From CAINVV01 sp031432175 (lineage in GTDB: Bacteria; Bacteroidota; Bacteroidia; Bacteroidales; Prolixibacteraceae): a DNA stretch of 64,000 bases. This document shows positions 10,331-18,806 of this stretch, piece after piece. The notes beneath the pieces were generated by a model. The model had not been told where the DNA came from, did no database searches, and saw only the letters and a list, made by a program, of their open reading frames with translations. The first letter of the stretch is position 1. Each line of letters opens with the position of its first letter. Made by a program: the position numbers and the translations under genes. The DNA is taken from contig CAYHQN010000003.1 of the NCBI GenBank assembly GCA_964358545.1, positions 19,063-83,062 of the forward strand, written 5' to 3'.

Positions 10331-11515
10331 CTAATAAAATCTTATATTATCTATTTTGAAGACAACAGAACCAGTCACCCCGGTATGATAAATTCTCATG
10401 AATGTGATTGCACTAAGATTGGCATCACTTCCGGCTTTTATTCCATCCTTAAGATTAAGTACCACATCATTCCATCCATTCCCCAAACCTAAAGAATTAT
10501 CAAAGCTCCATGCTAATTCTTGCTGATCGGGTCCACCAGAACTAGTTATTTCAATCTGACCATTCGCCGCCATATTAAATTTTGATAGGTCTGAAATAAA
10601 CAGAGAAAATGATAAATGTCCGTTCTCTTTGTTTATTTTAGTATCAAATGGAGTTTTTAATACTCTCTGATAAAAAACAACTCCGGTTCCTTCCGCTTTA
10701 ATAGAATAATTTCCCCTTTGCGGATCACTTGCATCTAGGCTTAGTGGAAAGCTACTATCCACGCCAGCGAGAGATTCGCAGTCATCAAATAATACACCTT
10801 TGTCAGGCTCTGGTGCAACAACATTCGAGTTGTCAATGTCTAGGCGGATAGCAGTACTATAATTGTATTTTGCCTCTCCAACATCAGCAATCAATGCCCC
10901 TACTCTGAAATAATAACTTTCTTTCGAGGTTAGTTTTGAAGTAGACATTTCCAATCTAAAAACACGTTCTGAACCTACAGCTTCATTCACTGCTTGTTGA
11001 ACTGCTACAGTCCGTATTCCGAATGATACATTAGGGTTTTTATCAGCCAGTAAAATAACCGTTTTTACTGCATTCCCGGAAACTCTTTCAAGTTTAAAAG
11101 TAGCTATCACTTTACCTTTCTTTCCATCAAATGTCATTTTAACATCATTGATCCGTATGAAGGGGCGTGTTAGAAACTTATATTCCGTATCACCACTTAT
11201 AAGCATCGAATCAACTGGCGGAATCGATAAAAAGTTTCCACGAACAGCTGCAACCTTATAATATCCTGAAAACATCAAGTTATTTCGAAAAGTCCCATCA
11301 CTCTTGAATCTTAATTGCTGAATATCAGGATTTTTATATCCTTTTTCAGTATATTCAATCATAGATCCCTGTATGAGTTCTTGTTGGATCGGGGTGTTGG
11401 TATCAATATCAATGATACTTCCATAAAACGTAGCGTTAGGACTCTCATAATTATCAAGTTTACAGGAAACAACAAGTAAGGCAAGCATAATTATAAAAAA
11501 AGGAATTGTTTTCAT
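10331..11515 (-). CDS. DUF3823 surface glycan-binding lipoprotein (SusE/F-position)
   Basis: 394 residues with a lipobox (VVSC, Cys18). Residues about 25-230 match DUF3823, a family of two beta-sandwich domains found directly after susD. The C-terminal 150 residues (from GVLFDDCES to FKIDNIRFY) look like a carbohydrate-binding jelly-roll domain: they include a DDCE turn, GNYSIKAEG and a final beta strand ending in IDNIRFY. The gene is 27 bases downstream of susD on the same strand. By position it should be an outer-membrane lipoprotein that helps capture the glycan before SusC import. No catalytic residues are evident. Confidence 0.85.
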   Translation of the reverse strand: MKTIPFFIIMLALLVVSCKLDNYESPNATFYGSIIDIDTNTPIQQELIQGSMIEYTEKGYKNPDIQQLRFKSDGTFRNNLMFSGYYKVAAVRGNFLSIPPVDSMLISGDTEYKFLTRPFIRINDVKMTFDGKKGKVIATFKLERVSGNAVKTVILLADKNPNVSFGIRTVAVQQAVNEAVGSERVFRLEMSTSKLTSKESYYFRVGALIADVGEAKYNYSTAIRLDIDNSNVVAPEPDKGVLFDDCESLAGVDSSFPLSLDASDPQRGNYSIKAEGTGVVFYQRVLKTPFDTKINKENGHLSFSLFISDLSKFNMAANGQIEITSSGGPDQQELAWSFDNSLGLGNGWNDVVLNLKDGIKAGSDANLSAITFMRIYHTGVTGSVVFKIDNIRFY

Positions 11516-11542
11516 ATATACAATTTTAAAATATTAATAATA

Positions 11543-13432
11543 TTAATACTGTGGATTCTGGACTAATCCATTTGTAGCTATACCTGGTATCGTTTTATAA
11601 TACCACGCATCAATAAAGGTCATTGGATCAGTATTAAAAACATTCTTTCTTACAAAAATATATTTCATACTTCTTAAGTCGAAGATTGGCACAAGTGAAT
11701 GTCTGTAAGTATGATCAAATGCGGTATGATATTCTCTTCTTCTAATCAAATCCCAATATCTCAGATTCTCGAATGCCATCTCTACCCTTCTTTCGCGCAG
11801 TACGTTTTCCAGAGATAAGGGAATGCTGGTTTTATGGGCAGCCCTGCGACGAATATCATTGATACATTTCGCAGCTAAACTAACATTACCTGCTCCACTT
11901 TCCACCACGGCTTCGGCATAATTCAGGAGTATCTCGGAATAACGAAAATCGATCCAATCGGTAGTTGAAAAATTCCAGCCAAGAATACCTACGTATTTTG
12001 AATTAAGGAACTTTTTAAAACCAAAACCGGATCTTGTCATGTTTCCTCCATAAGTGCTAAATCCGGAAAAAAATTCTGGTCTCGAAGCTCCATAAGTATA
12101 ATACGTTTTACCACCAACCGAAATTGATGCATCAGCTTCGATTACCAGAGTGCCATCAGGTTGAATATAACCACCCTGAATAATAATTTCTGTATTTTTC
12201 CAGATAGAACCCGGAAGGATTACGGTAGCTCTTAGACGGGCATCTTTATCTGCAAAAACATCAGTAGTCTGGTCAAATTTCAGATAAGTTCTTGTCGGGT
12301 TATAACCGTCGTAATTAAGATTACCGTCAGTAGTTGTAACGATAGGGGCACTATGACCAGGATTCGAATAGTTTTCATATTGATCAACTAAATCCAGAAC
12401 GGGATTAAAACGTCCCGGATGAGGCCATGCCCCTCTGGTCTGATTAGGATTTCCCCAATTGTCCTGATTGCTGCCCAACTCAGCACCTACAAGCGTATAC
12501 CCTTTTAAAAAGATAACTTCGTTCATCGCACGATTAGGATCTTCAAACATTTGTCTGTAATTCTCAGCAGCATCATCTGCATTTGCGGGTGAGGCTTTAT
12601 AAAGAGAAAAAATATTTGAATTAATAATGGCTTCGGATGCACTGATACATTTGGCATAATACCCGGCAGCATCAGATTTGGCCAATCCTACTAATTTTGC
12701 ATCGACAGCCGCACCTGACAAAGGAGCCCGATCCCAGAATTTAGCTACTGAAGCTGCATGAAGGGCAGCTCTTGATTTTAAAGCAAGGGCTGACCATTTT
12801 GTAGCCCTTCTTTTATTTCCATCTCCATCACCAAGGTATATGGCGGCAGTATCACAGTATGCAAGTACAAAATCCCAAGTCTCCTTTTCGGTACTTCGAG
12901 GGACATTCAATGCTTCCTCCCCATCATTAGCATCGGCAATTTTAGTGATAAGGGGTACACCACCATATCTCTTAGCCAATGCAAAGTAAGTATATGCACG
13001 GATAAAAGACGCTTCACCCAATAGGCCATCCTTCATTTTCTTGTCCACCTTTAATCCAGGAATAACTCCAAACAAAAGATTAACATCTCTGTTTAGCTTG
13101 TAACCTTCGTTCCACCAATTAAAGTCTCCTCCTCCTAACCCTGTAATACCCTGATGCTCTGATCCAATTCCTTCATCAGTGATGACCCAAGGGAAAAAAC
13201 CTGCATTATTAGGACCGCCATCATTATAACTTATTCCGTTCATGGGCGTCGAATTGAAATCTTCGATAGGCATTTGGCTGTATAAGTTTGCCATAAAAAC
13301 TTTTATACCCTCAGGGCTGGCGAATAAGGCATCTGCACTTACTTTATCAGTTGGTTTAAGATTCAAAAAGGAATCGTTGCAACCAATAATGCTTAAAGCT
13401 ATTATCAATACTATATTTCTATATGATTTCAT
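11543..13432 (-). CDS. susD: SusD/RagB family outer-membrane glycan-binding lipoprotein
   Basis: 629 residues when started at the ATG at 13432; the longer frame (to 13498) would overlap susC and lacks a signal peptide. The chosen start gives MKSYRNIVLIIALSIIGC with a lipobox Cys18 and leaves 11 bases after the susC stop. SusD-specific stretches are visible: the N-terminal FLNLKPTDKVS, then FIRAYTYFALAKRYGGVPLI in the TPR region and ENLRYWDLIRRREY near the C-terminus. It forms the lid of the SusC transporter and binds the oligosaccharide at the cell surface. Confidence in the family is very high; the ligand is inferred from neighbouring mannosidases only. Confidence 0.96.
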   Translation of the reverse strand: MKSYRNIVLIIALSIIGCNDSFLNLKPTDKVSADALFASPEGIKVFMANLYSQMPIEDFNSTPMNGISYNDGGPNNAGFFPWVITDEGIGSEHQGITGLGGGDFNWWNEGYKLNRDVNLLFGVIPGLKVDKKMKDGLLGEASFIRAYTYFALAKRYGGVPLITKIADANDGEEALNVPRSTEKETWDFVLAYCDTAAIYLGDGDGNKRRATKWSALALKSRAALHAASVAKFWDRAPLSGAAVDAKLVGLAKSDAAGYYAKCISASEAIINSNIFSLYKASPANADDAAENYRQMFEDPNRAMNEVIFLKGYTLVGAELGSNQDNWGNPNQTRGAWPHPGRFNPVLDLVDQYENYSNPGHSAPIVTTTDGNLNYDGYNPTRTYLKFDQTTDVFADKDARLRATVILPGSIWKNTEIIIQGGYIQPDGTLVIEADASISVGGKTYYTYGASRPEFFSGFSTYGGNMTRSGFGFKKFLNSKYVGILGWNFSTTDWIDFRYSEILLNYAEAVVESGAGNVSLAAKCINDIRRRAAHKTSIPLSLENVLRERRVEMAFENLRYWDLIRRREYHTAFDHTYRHSLVPIFDLRSMKYIFVRKNVFNTDPMTFIDAWYYKTIPGIATNGLVQNPQY

Positions 13433-13443
13433 ATCGTTTATTT

Positions 13444-16400
13444 TTAAAAATCCACACTTACACCTATGTTTACAGTCCTGCTTAAAGGATAATTCCAACC
13501 TGCTGCATAAGATCCGGAAACCGATTCAGGATCAAACGGCTTTACATATTGATCTGCCCATGTATAAACATTGCTCATGTTAGAAAATACCCTTATTTTA
13601 TCAATCCCAATTTTATGCAGAACTGCTTGTTTGAATGAGTAACCCAATTCGATGTTCTTAAAACGGAGATAAGATGCAGATCTTCTCCAAACCCCGCTTT
13701 CTTCATATAACATACCTATATTATTTGGATTAGCACGGGATGCAGGCCACTCGCCAGGTATCCACTCACTGGCAGGATTATAGGGATCGGCCAAATGCCA
13801 TCTGTCCATGAAATAGGCAGGTAGATTACCTTCTGCCCAGAACATTGTTGTATATGCATGTGTGCGCCTTACCGTGAAATTTGCTGCTCCCTGGAATAAT
13901 ACACTCAGATCAAAACCTTTCCATGTTGCATCCAACGAAAATCCAAAATTCGTTTTCGGGCTTTCATTATAAAAGTTAGGACTTATATCGTTACCATCTA
14001 TTACACCATCGCCGTTTAAATCCTCATATTTGAAGTCACCGGGAATTTCTCTTTGGTTACCCAAATTTCCATTCTGTATGGGAGCATTTAAGATTTCTTC
14101 ATTCGTTTGAAATTGGTCTATTTTGTTATAGGTCCAAACAATATCAGACCAACGGTTGGATGCCCCCCCTCTATACTTTGACCAGCTACTTGTAAAAGGG
14201 GCTGACTCAATATAAACATTCATCGTACGGGCAAAATTGATGTTGCCCTTTACGTTGTATGATAGTTCACCTATTGTATTCCTGTAAGCAAAGGAAAATT
14301 CCATACCCCTGACACGGTCGCTGTTAAGGTTCTCTTGTGGTAAAGTACCTCCAAATGTATTTGGAAGAGAAACATTTCGATAGGCAAGTAAACCTGTCCT
14401 ATCTCTTTGATACAGGTCGGCTGTTAACGAAAGTTTGTTTTCGAAGAACCCCACATCAATACCAATGTCTTTGATATTGGATTCCATCCATGTCAGTTTT
14501 TCATTCACAATAGAAGGAGTGGCAGCGCCATTTGTAAGTATTCCGTTGACAAACTCAGCCCTTCCGCCGCCGGTGGTAGAAAAACCCTGAACAAACTGGA
14601 AAGGTGCGCCTGCATCCTGACCAATAGTACCATAAGAACCCCTGATCTTCAGGTTGGATAACCACTGAACCTTTTCTTTCATGAAATTCTCTTCAGAAAC
14701 TCTCCAACCCCCTGTAATAACAGGGAAAAGTCCCCATCTAACATCTGGATGATAACGGTATGAGCCATCATATCTTGCTGCAAATTCAATAAGATATTTA
14801 CCCATATAATCATAATTTAAACGTCCAAGAAAGGACATGCTCCTTACTTGCCATTCATTACCACTTGAGGAAGCATTCTTTTCTCCGGCCTGATCTATCT
14901 GATCATTGGTATAAAAATCATAATATTTAAGAATTGAGGCATATCTGCCAGCCTGGTCTTTTTGTTCATAAACCACAGTAGCACCCAAATTGTGTTTATC
15001 TGCAATAGTAGTTTTGTATATCGCATGAGCTTGAATGGTCAGATAATGAGAGTTATTGAAATGGTTAAATATTGACGCCGGCTTATTAAATGAAGTGGGT
15101 ACATAACTGTCATCTTCAACTTTATAGTCGTACAAATCAAAATTTTTGCTTAAGTTTTTATACGTTTCAAATCTACTGTCATAAGCAGCAACGCCTTTAA
15201 GCTCAAGTCCATCAATGAAGGGTACTTTATAAGTTAAATCAATTGATGTCTGTAATGTAGTATTCGCCCTCTCATTATATCCGGTTAAATCAATTTGGGA
15301 AATAGCTACCGGGTTCATCGATTGTCCATCTTGTACACGGCGGAGATATTCAGGGTTATCATTCGCATAAGGTGTGTTGATCGGAAGAGCGGAGACAGTT
15401 CCTCTCCAAATACTGAAAATGCCCTGAACTGGTTCTGTTTTTTTATCTATAAATCCTGTAATATTGATATTTGCAGTGAGATTTTTAGTGAGTTTTGCTG
15501 TAAGATTCGATCTGAAGTTAAATTTATTATAGTTTAAATCATTGCTTCGAAGAATACTTCCTTCATCAACAGCACCCGCATTTACATAATAGGCAACTTT
15601 ATCATTACCTCCTTGTGCCGATAAATTATGTTCCCTGCGCACAGCATATTTTCTAAAAGTTTCATCTGCCCAATTTGTACTTTCATACCCGGGGCCTCCT
15701 TCTTTCCATTTTGCAAGCTCTTCCTTCGAGATAAAAGGCGCCAACCCCGCGTTAATATTCGCATCGTTACGCATTTCATAATACTGGGCTGCATTTGCCA
15801 TTGCCGGTATATCTGTAGGAGTTGAAAAACCTGATGTAGTCGCAAGTGTGAACTTTGTTTTACCGCTTGATCCTTTTTTTGTGGTAACAATGATGACACC
15901 ATTAGCAGCATTTAAACCATAAATGGCAGCCGATGCATCCTTAAGTATAGAGATGCTTTCGATGTCTTCAGAGTTAAGCCTTTGAAAATCTGCAGATCCT
16001 CCTCTTGCAATACCATCTATAACGTATAATGGTTCACCAAAACCCCTAATATTTATAGAGTTAGCAAAATTCCCGGGTTCTCCATTATTTTGACGAATAT
16101 TCAAACCTACAACTTTCCCTGAAAGTTTTTGGGCCAAGCTTGATGACGATGTCGTTTGGATATCCTTTGAGACGATATTGGATATAGCTCCCGTCAGGCT
16201 CTCCTTCTTTTGTGTCCCATAACCAATTGCAACAACCTCTTCAATCCCAACAGTTTCTTCAGCAAGAGTCACATTAATTGCAGTCTTATTTCCAACTGCA
16301 ATATCCTGCGATTTCATCCCTACGAACGAAAACTGCAAAGTGGCATTGTCAGGAATATTGGACAGTAAATAATTCCCATTAGCACTGGTGATAGTGCCAT

Positions 16401-16875
16401 TAGTTGTGCCTTTAACAACAACGGTAACACCGGGCAATGCGCCACCTGAAGAATCTATAACCTTTCCGGATATTTTACGCTGAACCTCCTGAGGAAGTGG
16501 CATATTAATGGGTGAGATCACAATCTGCCTGTCGTAGACGGCATATTTTACATCCTGATTGGCAAATAAGTGATCCAGTATGGTATTGATCTGTTCGTTA
16601 TCAGCGTTGATATCAACTTTTCGTTCAACATCGACGAGTTCATTGTTGTACAGAAAATAGAATTCACTTGATCTCTCAATTTCCTTAAGTGTCTGTTTTA
16701 GTGATATTTGATTTAGATTTAGCGACACCCTCGCAGTCTGGGAATAGGTATCAGTTGCTAAAAGATTGAAAGTGGAAATCAGGATCAACAATAGAGTTAT
16801 TTTCATAATAATTAATCCTTTCTTAATTACGGCATATATATGACCGCCCGGAGAATATAATCCGAATTTTTTCAT
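13444..16875 (-). CDS. susC: SusC/RagA TonB-dependent glycan transporter with STN signalling domain
   Basis: 1143 residues. After an N-terminal extension and signal sequence comes an STN domain (about residues 48-120), which in this family contacts an inner-membrane FecR protein. A carboxypeptidase-regulatory-like domain follows (RKISGKVIDSSGGALPGVTV, about 134-215), then the EEVVAIGYGTQ TonB box and plug (VIDGIARGG...YGLNAANGVIIVTTKKG), then a 22-strand barrel with a C-terminal Phe. With SusD it imports oligosaccharides across the outer membrane. The STN domain plus adjacent fecR and ECF sigma genes mean that substrate binding probably induces the locus through the FecR/sigma relay. The start with a basic stretch before the signal peptide is common in this family. 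Confidence 0.97.
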   Translation of the reverse strand: MKKFGLYSPGGHIYAVIKKGLIIMKITLLLILISTFNLLATDTYSQTARVSLNLNQISLKQTLKEIERSSEFYFLYNNELVDVERKVDINADNEQINTILDHLFANQDVKYAVYDRQIVISPINMPLPQEVQRKISGKVIDSSGGALPGVTVVVKGTTNGTITSANGNYLLSNIPDNATLQFSFVGMKSQDIAVGNKTAINVTLAEETVGIEEVVAIGYGTQKKESLTGAISNIVSKDIQTTSSSSLAQKLSGKVVGLNIRQNNGEPGNFANSINIRGFGEPLYVIDGIARGGSADFQRLNSEDIESISILKDASAAIYGLNAANGVIIVTTKKGSSGKTKFTLATTSGFSTPTDIPAMANAAQYYEMRNDANINAGLAPFISKEELAKWKEGGPGYESTNWADETFRKYAVRREHNLSAQGGNDKVAYYVNAGAVDEGSILRSNDLNYNKFNFRSNLTAKLTKNLTANINITGFIDKKTEPVQGIFSIWRGTVSALPINTPYANDNPEYLRRVQDGQSMNPVAISQIDLTGYNERANTTLQTSIDLTYKVPFIDGLELKGVAAYDSRFETYKNLSKNFDLYDYKVEDDSYVPTSFNKPASIFNHFNNSHYLTIQAHAIYKTTIADKHNLGATVVYEQKDQAGRYASILKYYDFYTNDQIDQAGEKNASSSGNEWQVRSMSFLGRLNYDYMGKYLIEFAARYDGSYRYHPDVRWGLFPVITGGWRVSEENFMKEKVQWLSNLKIRGSYGTIGQDAGAPFQFVQGFSTTGGGRAEFVNGILTNGAATPSIVNEKLTWMESNIKDIGIDVGFFENKLSLTADLYQRDRTGLLAYRNVSLPNTFGGTLPQENLNSDRVRGMEFSFAYRNTIGELSYNVKGNINFARTMNVYIESAPFTSSWSKYRGGASNRWSDIVWTYNKIDQFQTNEEILNAPIQNGNLGNQREIPGDFKYEDLNGDGVIDGNDISPNFYNESPKTNFGFSLDATWKGFDLSVLFQGAANFTVRRTHAYTTMFWAEGNLPAYFMDRWHLADPYNPASEWIPGEWPASRANPNNIGMLYEESGVWRRSASYLRFKNIELGYSFKQAVLHKIGIDKIRVFSNMSNVYTWADQYVKPFDPESVSGSYAAGWNYPLSRTVNIGVSVDF

Positions 16876-16936
16876 ACTTTTGATTTGTTAAATGTTGGTA
16901 AATAATTTTTTCTCAAGATTGAAGACATTTAATCAT

Positions 16937-16968
16937 TAACGGGGAGGTGCGTCAACACTTTCCCGTTA
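16937..16968. other. Stable hairpin between fecR and susC
   Basis: TAACGGG and CCCGTTA pair, extended inside by five more pairs including one G-U, around a short loop. A T run follows only in the plus direction. In the minus direction, that of fecR and susC, it would lie in the susC leader and could be a processing site, an attenuator or a weak fecR terminator. Confidence 0.45.
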
Positions 16969-17025
16969 TTTTTTCCCGTTTAATTTTCCATAGGCAGATA
17001 GAATAATGTTTATGTTTCGTTTGGT

Positions 17026-18057
17026 TCAGTTAAAAATAATTTCCCGCGTTGAGTAGGAATTGTCCGCTAGTCTGTTGGCTTTTTTTATCTGATATTTGAT
17101 TGGAGAAGATTTACTTAGCAGATCAAGCACCTGCTCGATCGGTTCATCCGTAAAAGTTGCTGTAAACCGGTACCGCTTCAGTTCATTGTTACAGATTTTA
17201 ACAGTTACATTGTACCAATTCCCCAATTTTTCGGCTACATCATCAATGGGATCATTGAAGAAAACCAATTTGCCATCTTTCCAGGCAATGAATTTATCCA
17301 GATCCTCTTCAACGGAAATATTGACCACTTTCCCGTCTGTTTTAAATATCGCCCGATCCGAAGGTTTTAATTCGGCTACTTGTTTTGAAATTCCGTCCGA
17401 CTCCCTTTCCAAAACAATTTTACCATGTACAAGGGTTGTACTGATCTTATTGGTTCCCGGATAGGCCTGAAGATCGAATGCTGTTCCCAATACCTTTACA
17501 TTGATTGCACTTGTCTTCACGATGAAGGGCTTGGCTGGATTAGGGGTAACATCAAAAAAGGCCTCACCCACCAATTCTACCTTACGGGTTTTGCCCTCAA
17601 ATTGAGTAGGAAAAATCAGCTTACTGCCTGAGTTAAGATTAACCATTGTCCCGTCAGAAAGCTGAAATTTCGTCCGCATACCATAAATGGTGGAAATTTC
17701 CTGAACTATCACTGAATGTTCATTTCGACCGGAAATATCAGTAGCTCTGTAGTAGTAAATGTATGCCGATGAAAACAATACGGCCAACAAAAGTACTGCT
17801 ACAGCCCTTTGAAAGAATTGTAAATAATTGAATTTTTTAAAAAACAGCCTCAATTTTGTCTTGGTCAGGGCTTCTTCGACATCAATCGGTTTTAACGCAA
17901 TTTTCTGCCCCGATTCCTCCCATAACAAGCGATAGTCTTCAAATATTTTTCGGTCGGTTGGATTGGACTCCAGGTGATTTTTTAATTCCAGGTTTTCAGC
18001 TTCAGTAAGATTACCGAAAAAATATCCCAACATTAAAATATGAATTTTCTCCTGCAT
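17026..18057 (-). CDS. FecR-family anti-sigma factor
   Basis: 343 residues. An N-terminal cytoplasmic sigma-binding region (about 1-80) is followed by one transmembrane helix (AVAVLLLAVLFSSAYIYYY, about 86-104). The periplasmic FecR domain includes KFQLSDGTMVNLNSGSKL and VELVGEAFFDV, and a DUF4974 domain lies at the C-terminus (KLVFFNDPIDDVAEKLGNWY...). It would hold the ECF sigma factor inactive until the SusC STN domain reports substrate. It precedes susC on the same strand by about 150 bases. The cognate sigma gene is on the opposite strand, about 150 bases away, rather than in the usual sigma-fecR-susC order. Confidence 0.93.
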   Translation of the reverse strand: MQEKIHILMLGYFFGNLTEAENLELKNHLESNPTDRKIFEDYRLLWEESGQKIALKPIDVEEALTKTKLRLFFKKFNYLQFFQRAVAVLLLAVLFSSAYIYYYRATDISGRNEHSVIVQEISTIYGMRTKFQLSDGTMVNLNSGSKLIFPTQFEGKTRKVELVGEAFFDVTPNPAKPFIVKTSAINVKVLGTAFDLQAYPGTNKISTTLVHGKIVLERESDGISKQVAELKPSDRAIFKTDGKVVNISVEEDLDKFIAWKDGKLVFFNDPIDDVAEKLGNWYNVTVKICNNELKRYRFTATFTDEPIEQVLDLLSKSSPIKYQIKKANRLADNSYSTREIIFN

Positions 18058-18140
18058 TGTTTTTCTATTTTACTGCAAGACGTATTTTCTTAGGCCTTAC
18101 CCTACATCACCGAAAATTATTTTAAAAGAATTATAAATAA

Positions 18141-18171
18141 ATTGCCACCTCAAATAAACAGCTTACCTTTG
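18141..18171 (+). promoter_or_regulatory. Bacteroidota-type promoter of the ECF sigma gene
   Basis: TTG at 18142-18144 and TACCTTTG at 18164-18171 (consensus TAnnTTTG) with a 19-base spacer. The predicted start is about 30 bases before the ATG at 18204. This fits the primary sigma factor, so the ECF gene need not depend on itself for basal expression. Confidence 0.7.
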
Positions 18172-18203
18172 TGAGGAAGAACTAATTGACCAGAACCACT
18201 ATA

Positions 18204-18806
18204 ATGAAGATTGAAAATGAAGAGAGTGACCAATTTTTGGTTGCACAGCTACATTTGGGAAAGGAGGAAGCCTTCGATTTCATTTTCAGAAAGTACTATA
18301 AAGGATTAACTGTTCAGGCAATACGGTTTGTACATGATCAGGATACAGCACAGAGTCTTGTTCAGGATTGTTTTGTGTCATTTTGGAAAAAGCGTTACGA
18401 AATATCGAATATCGATCATCTCTATTCATATCTATTTTTCATGGTGCGGAACCGGTGTATCGACCATTTGAGGAAACAGCAACTGCATCGACAGGTTCCT
18501 ATTACAAATCAGACAGATTTTCCGGAAAATGAAACAGAGCAGCAGATCGGAGCCAATGACCTGAGTTCCCATTTGTGGCAGTCAATTTCCAAACTTCCCG
18601 AACGATGTCGTATGGCATTCGAATACAGCAGAATAGACGGTTTTACCTATTCCCAGATTGCCGGGAAAATGGGAATATCCGACAAGGCTGTTGAAGCGCT
18701 AATCAGCAGATCATTGAAATTATTACGTGCCAACCTGGTTGATTTTTTGAGCATTATAATTCTGTTAGCGATTAAGATTTCGTATTTTGTGCGCTTATTT
18801 GAATAG
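18204..18806 (+). CDS. ECF RNA polymerase sigma factor (Bacteroides expansion type)
   Basis: 200 residues from the ATG at 18204; a TTG 18 bases earlier extends the frame but is less likely. Region 2 is visible as FDFIFRKYYKGL...DQDTAQSLVQDCFVSFW and YLFFMVRNRCIDHLRK. Region 4 is LPERCRMAFEYSRIDGFTYSQIA...ISDKAVEALISRSLKLLR, the DNA-binding helix-turn-helix for -35 elements. It is the partner of the divergent FecR protein and would direct transcription of susC and the genes beyond. Its 3' end overlaps or abuts the start of mfd, so the two are probably on one transcript, an unusual pairing. Confidence 0.94.
   Translation: MKIENEESDQFLVAQLHLGKEEAFDFIFRKYYKGLTVQAIRFVHDQDTAQSLVQDCFVSFWKKRYEISNIDHLYSYLFFMVRNRCIDHLRKQQLHRQVPITNQTDFPENETEQQIGANDLSSHLWQSISKLPERCRMAFEYSRIDGFTYSQIAGKMGISDKAVEALISRSLKLLRANLVDFLSIIILLAIKISYFVRLFE

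Noticed and set aside
13432..13498. Longer start for SusD at 13498
   Set aside because: It would overlap the susC 3' end and place 22 residues before a clear lipoprotein signal peptide.
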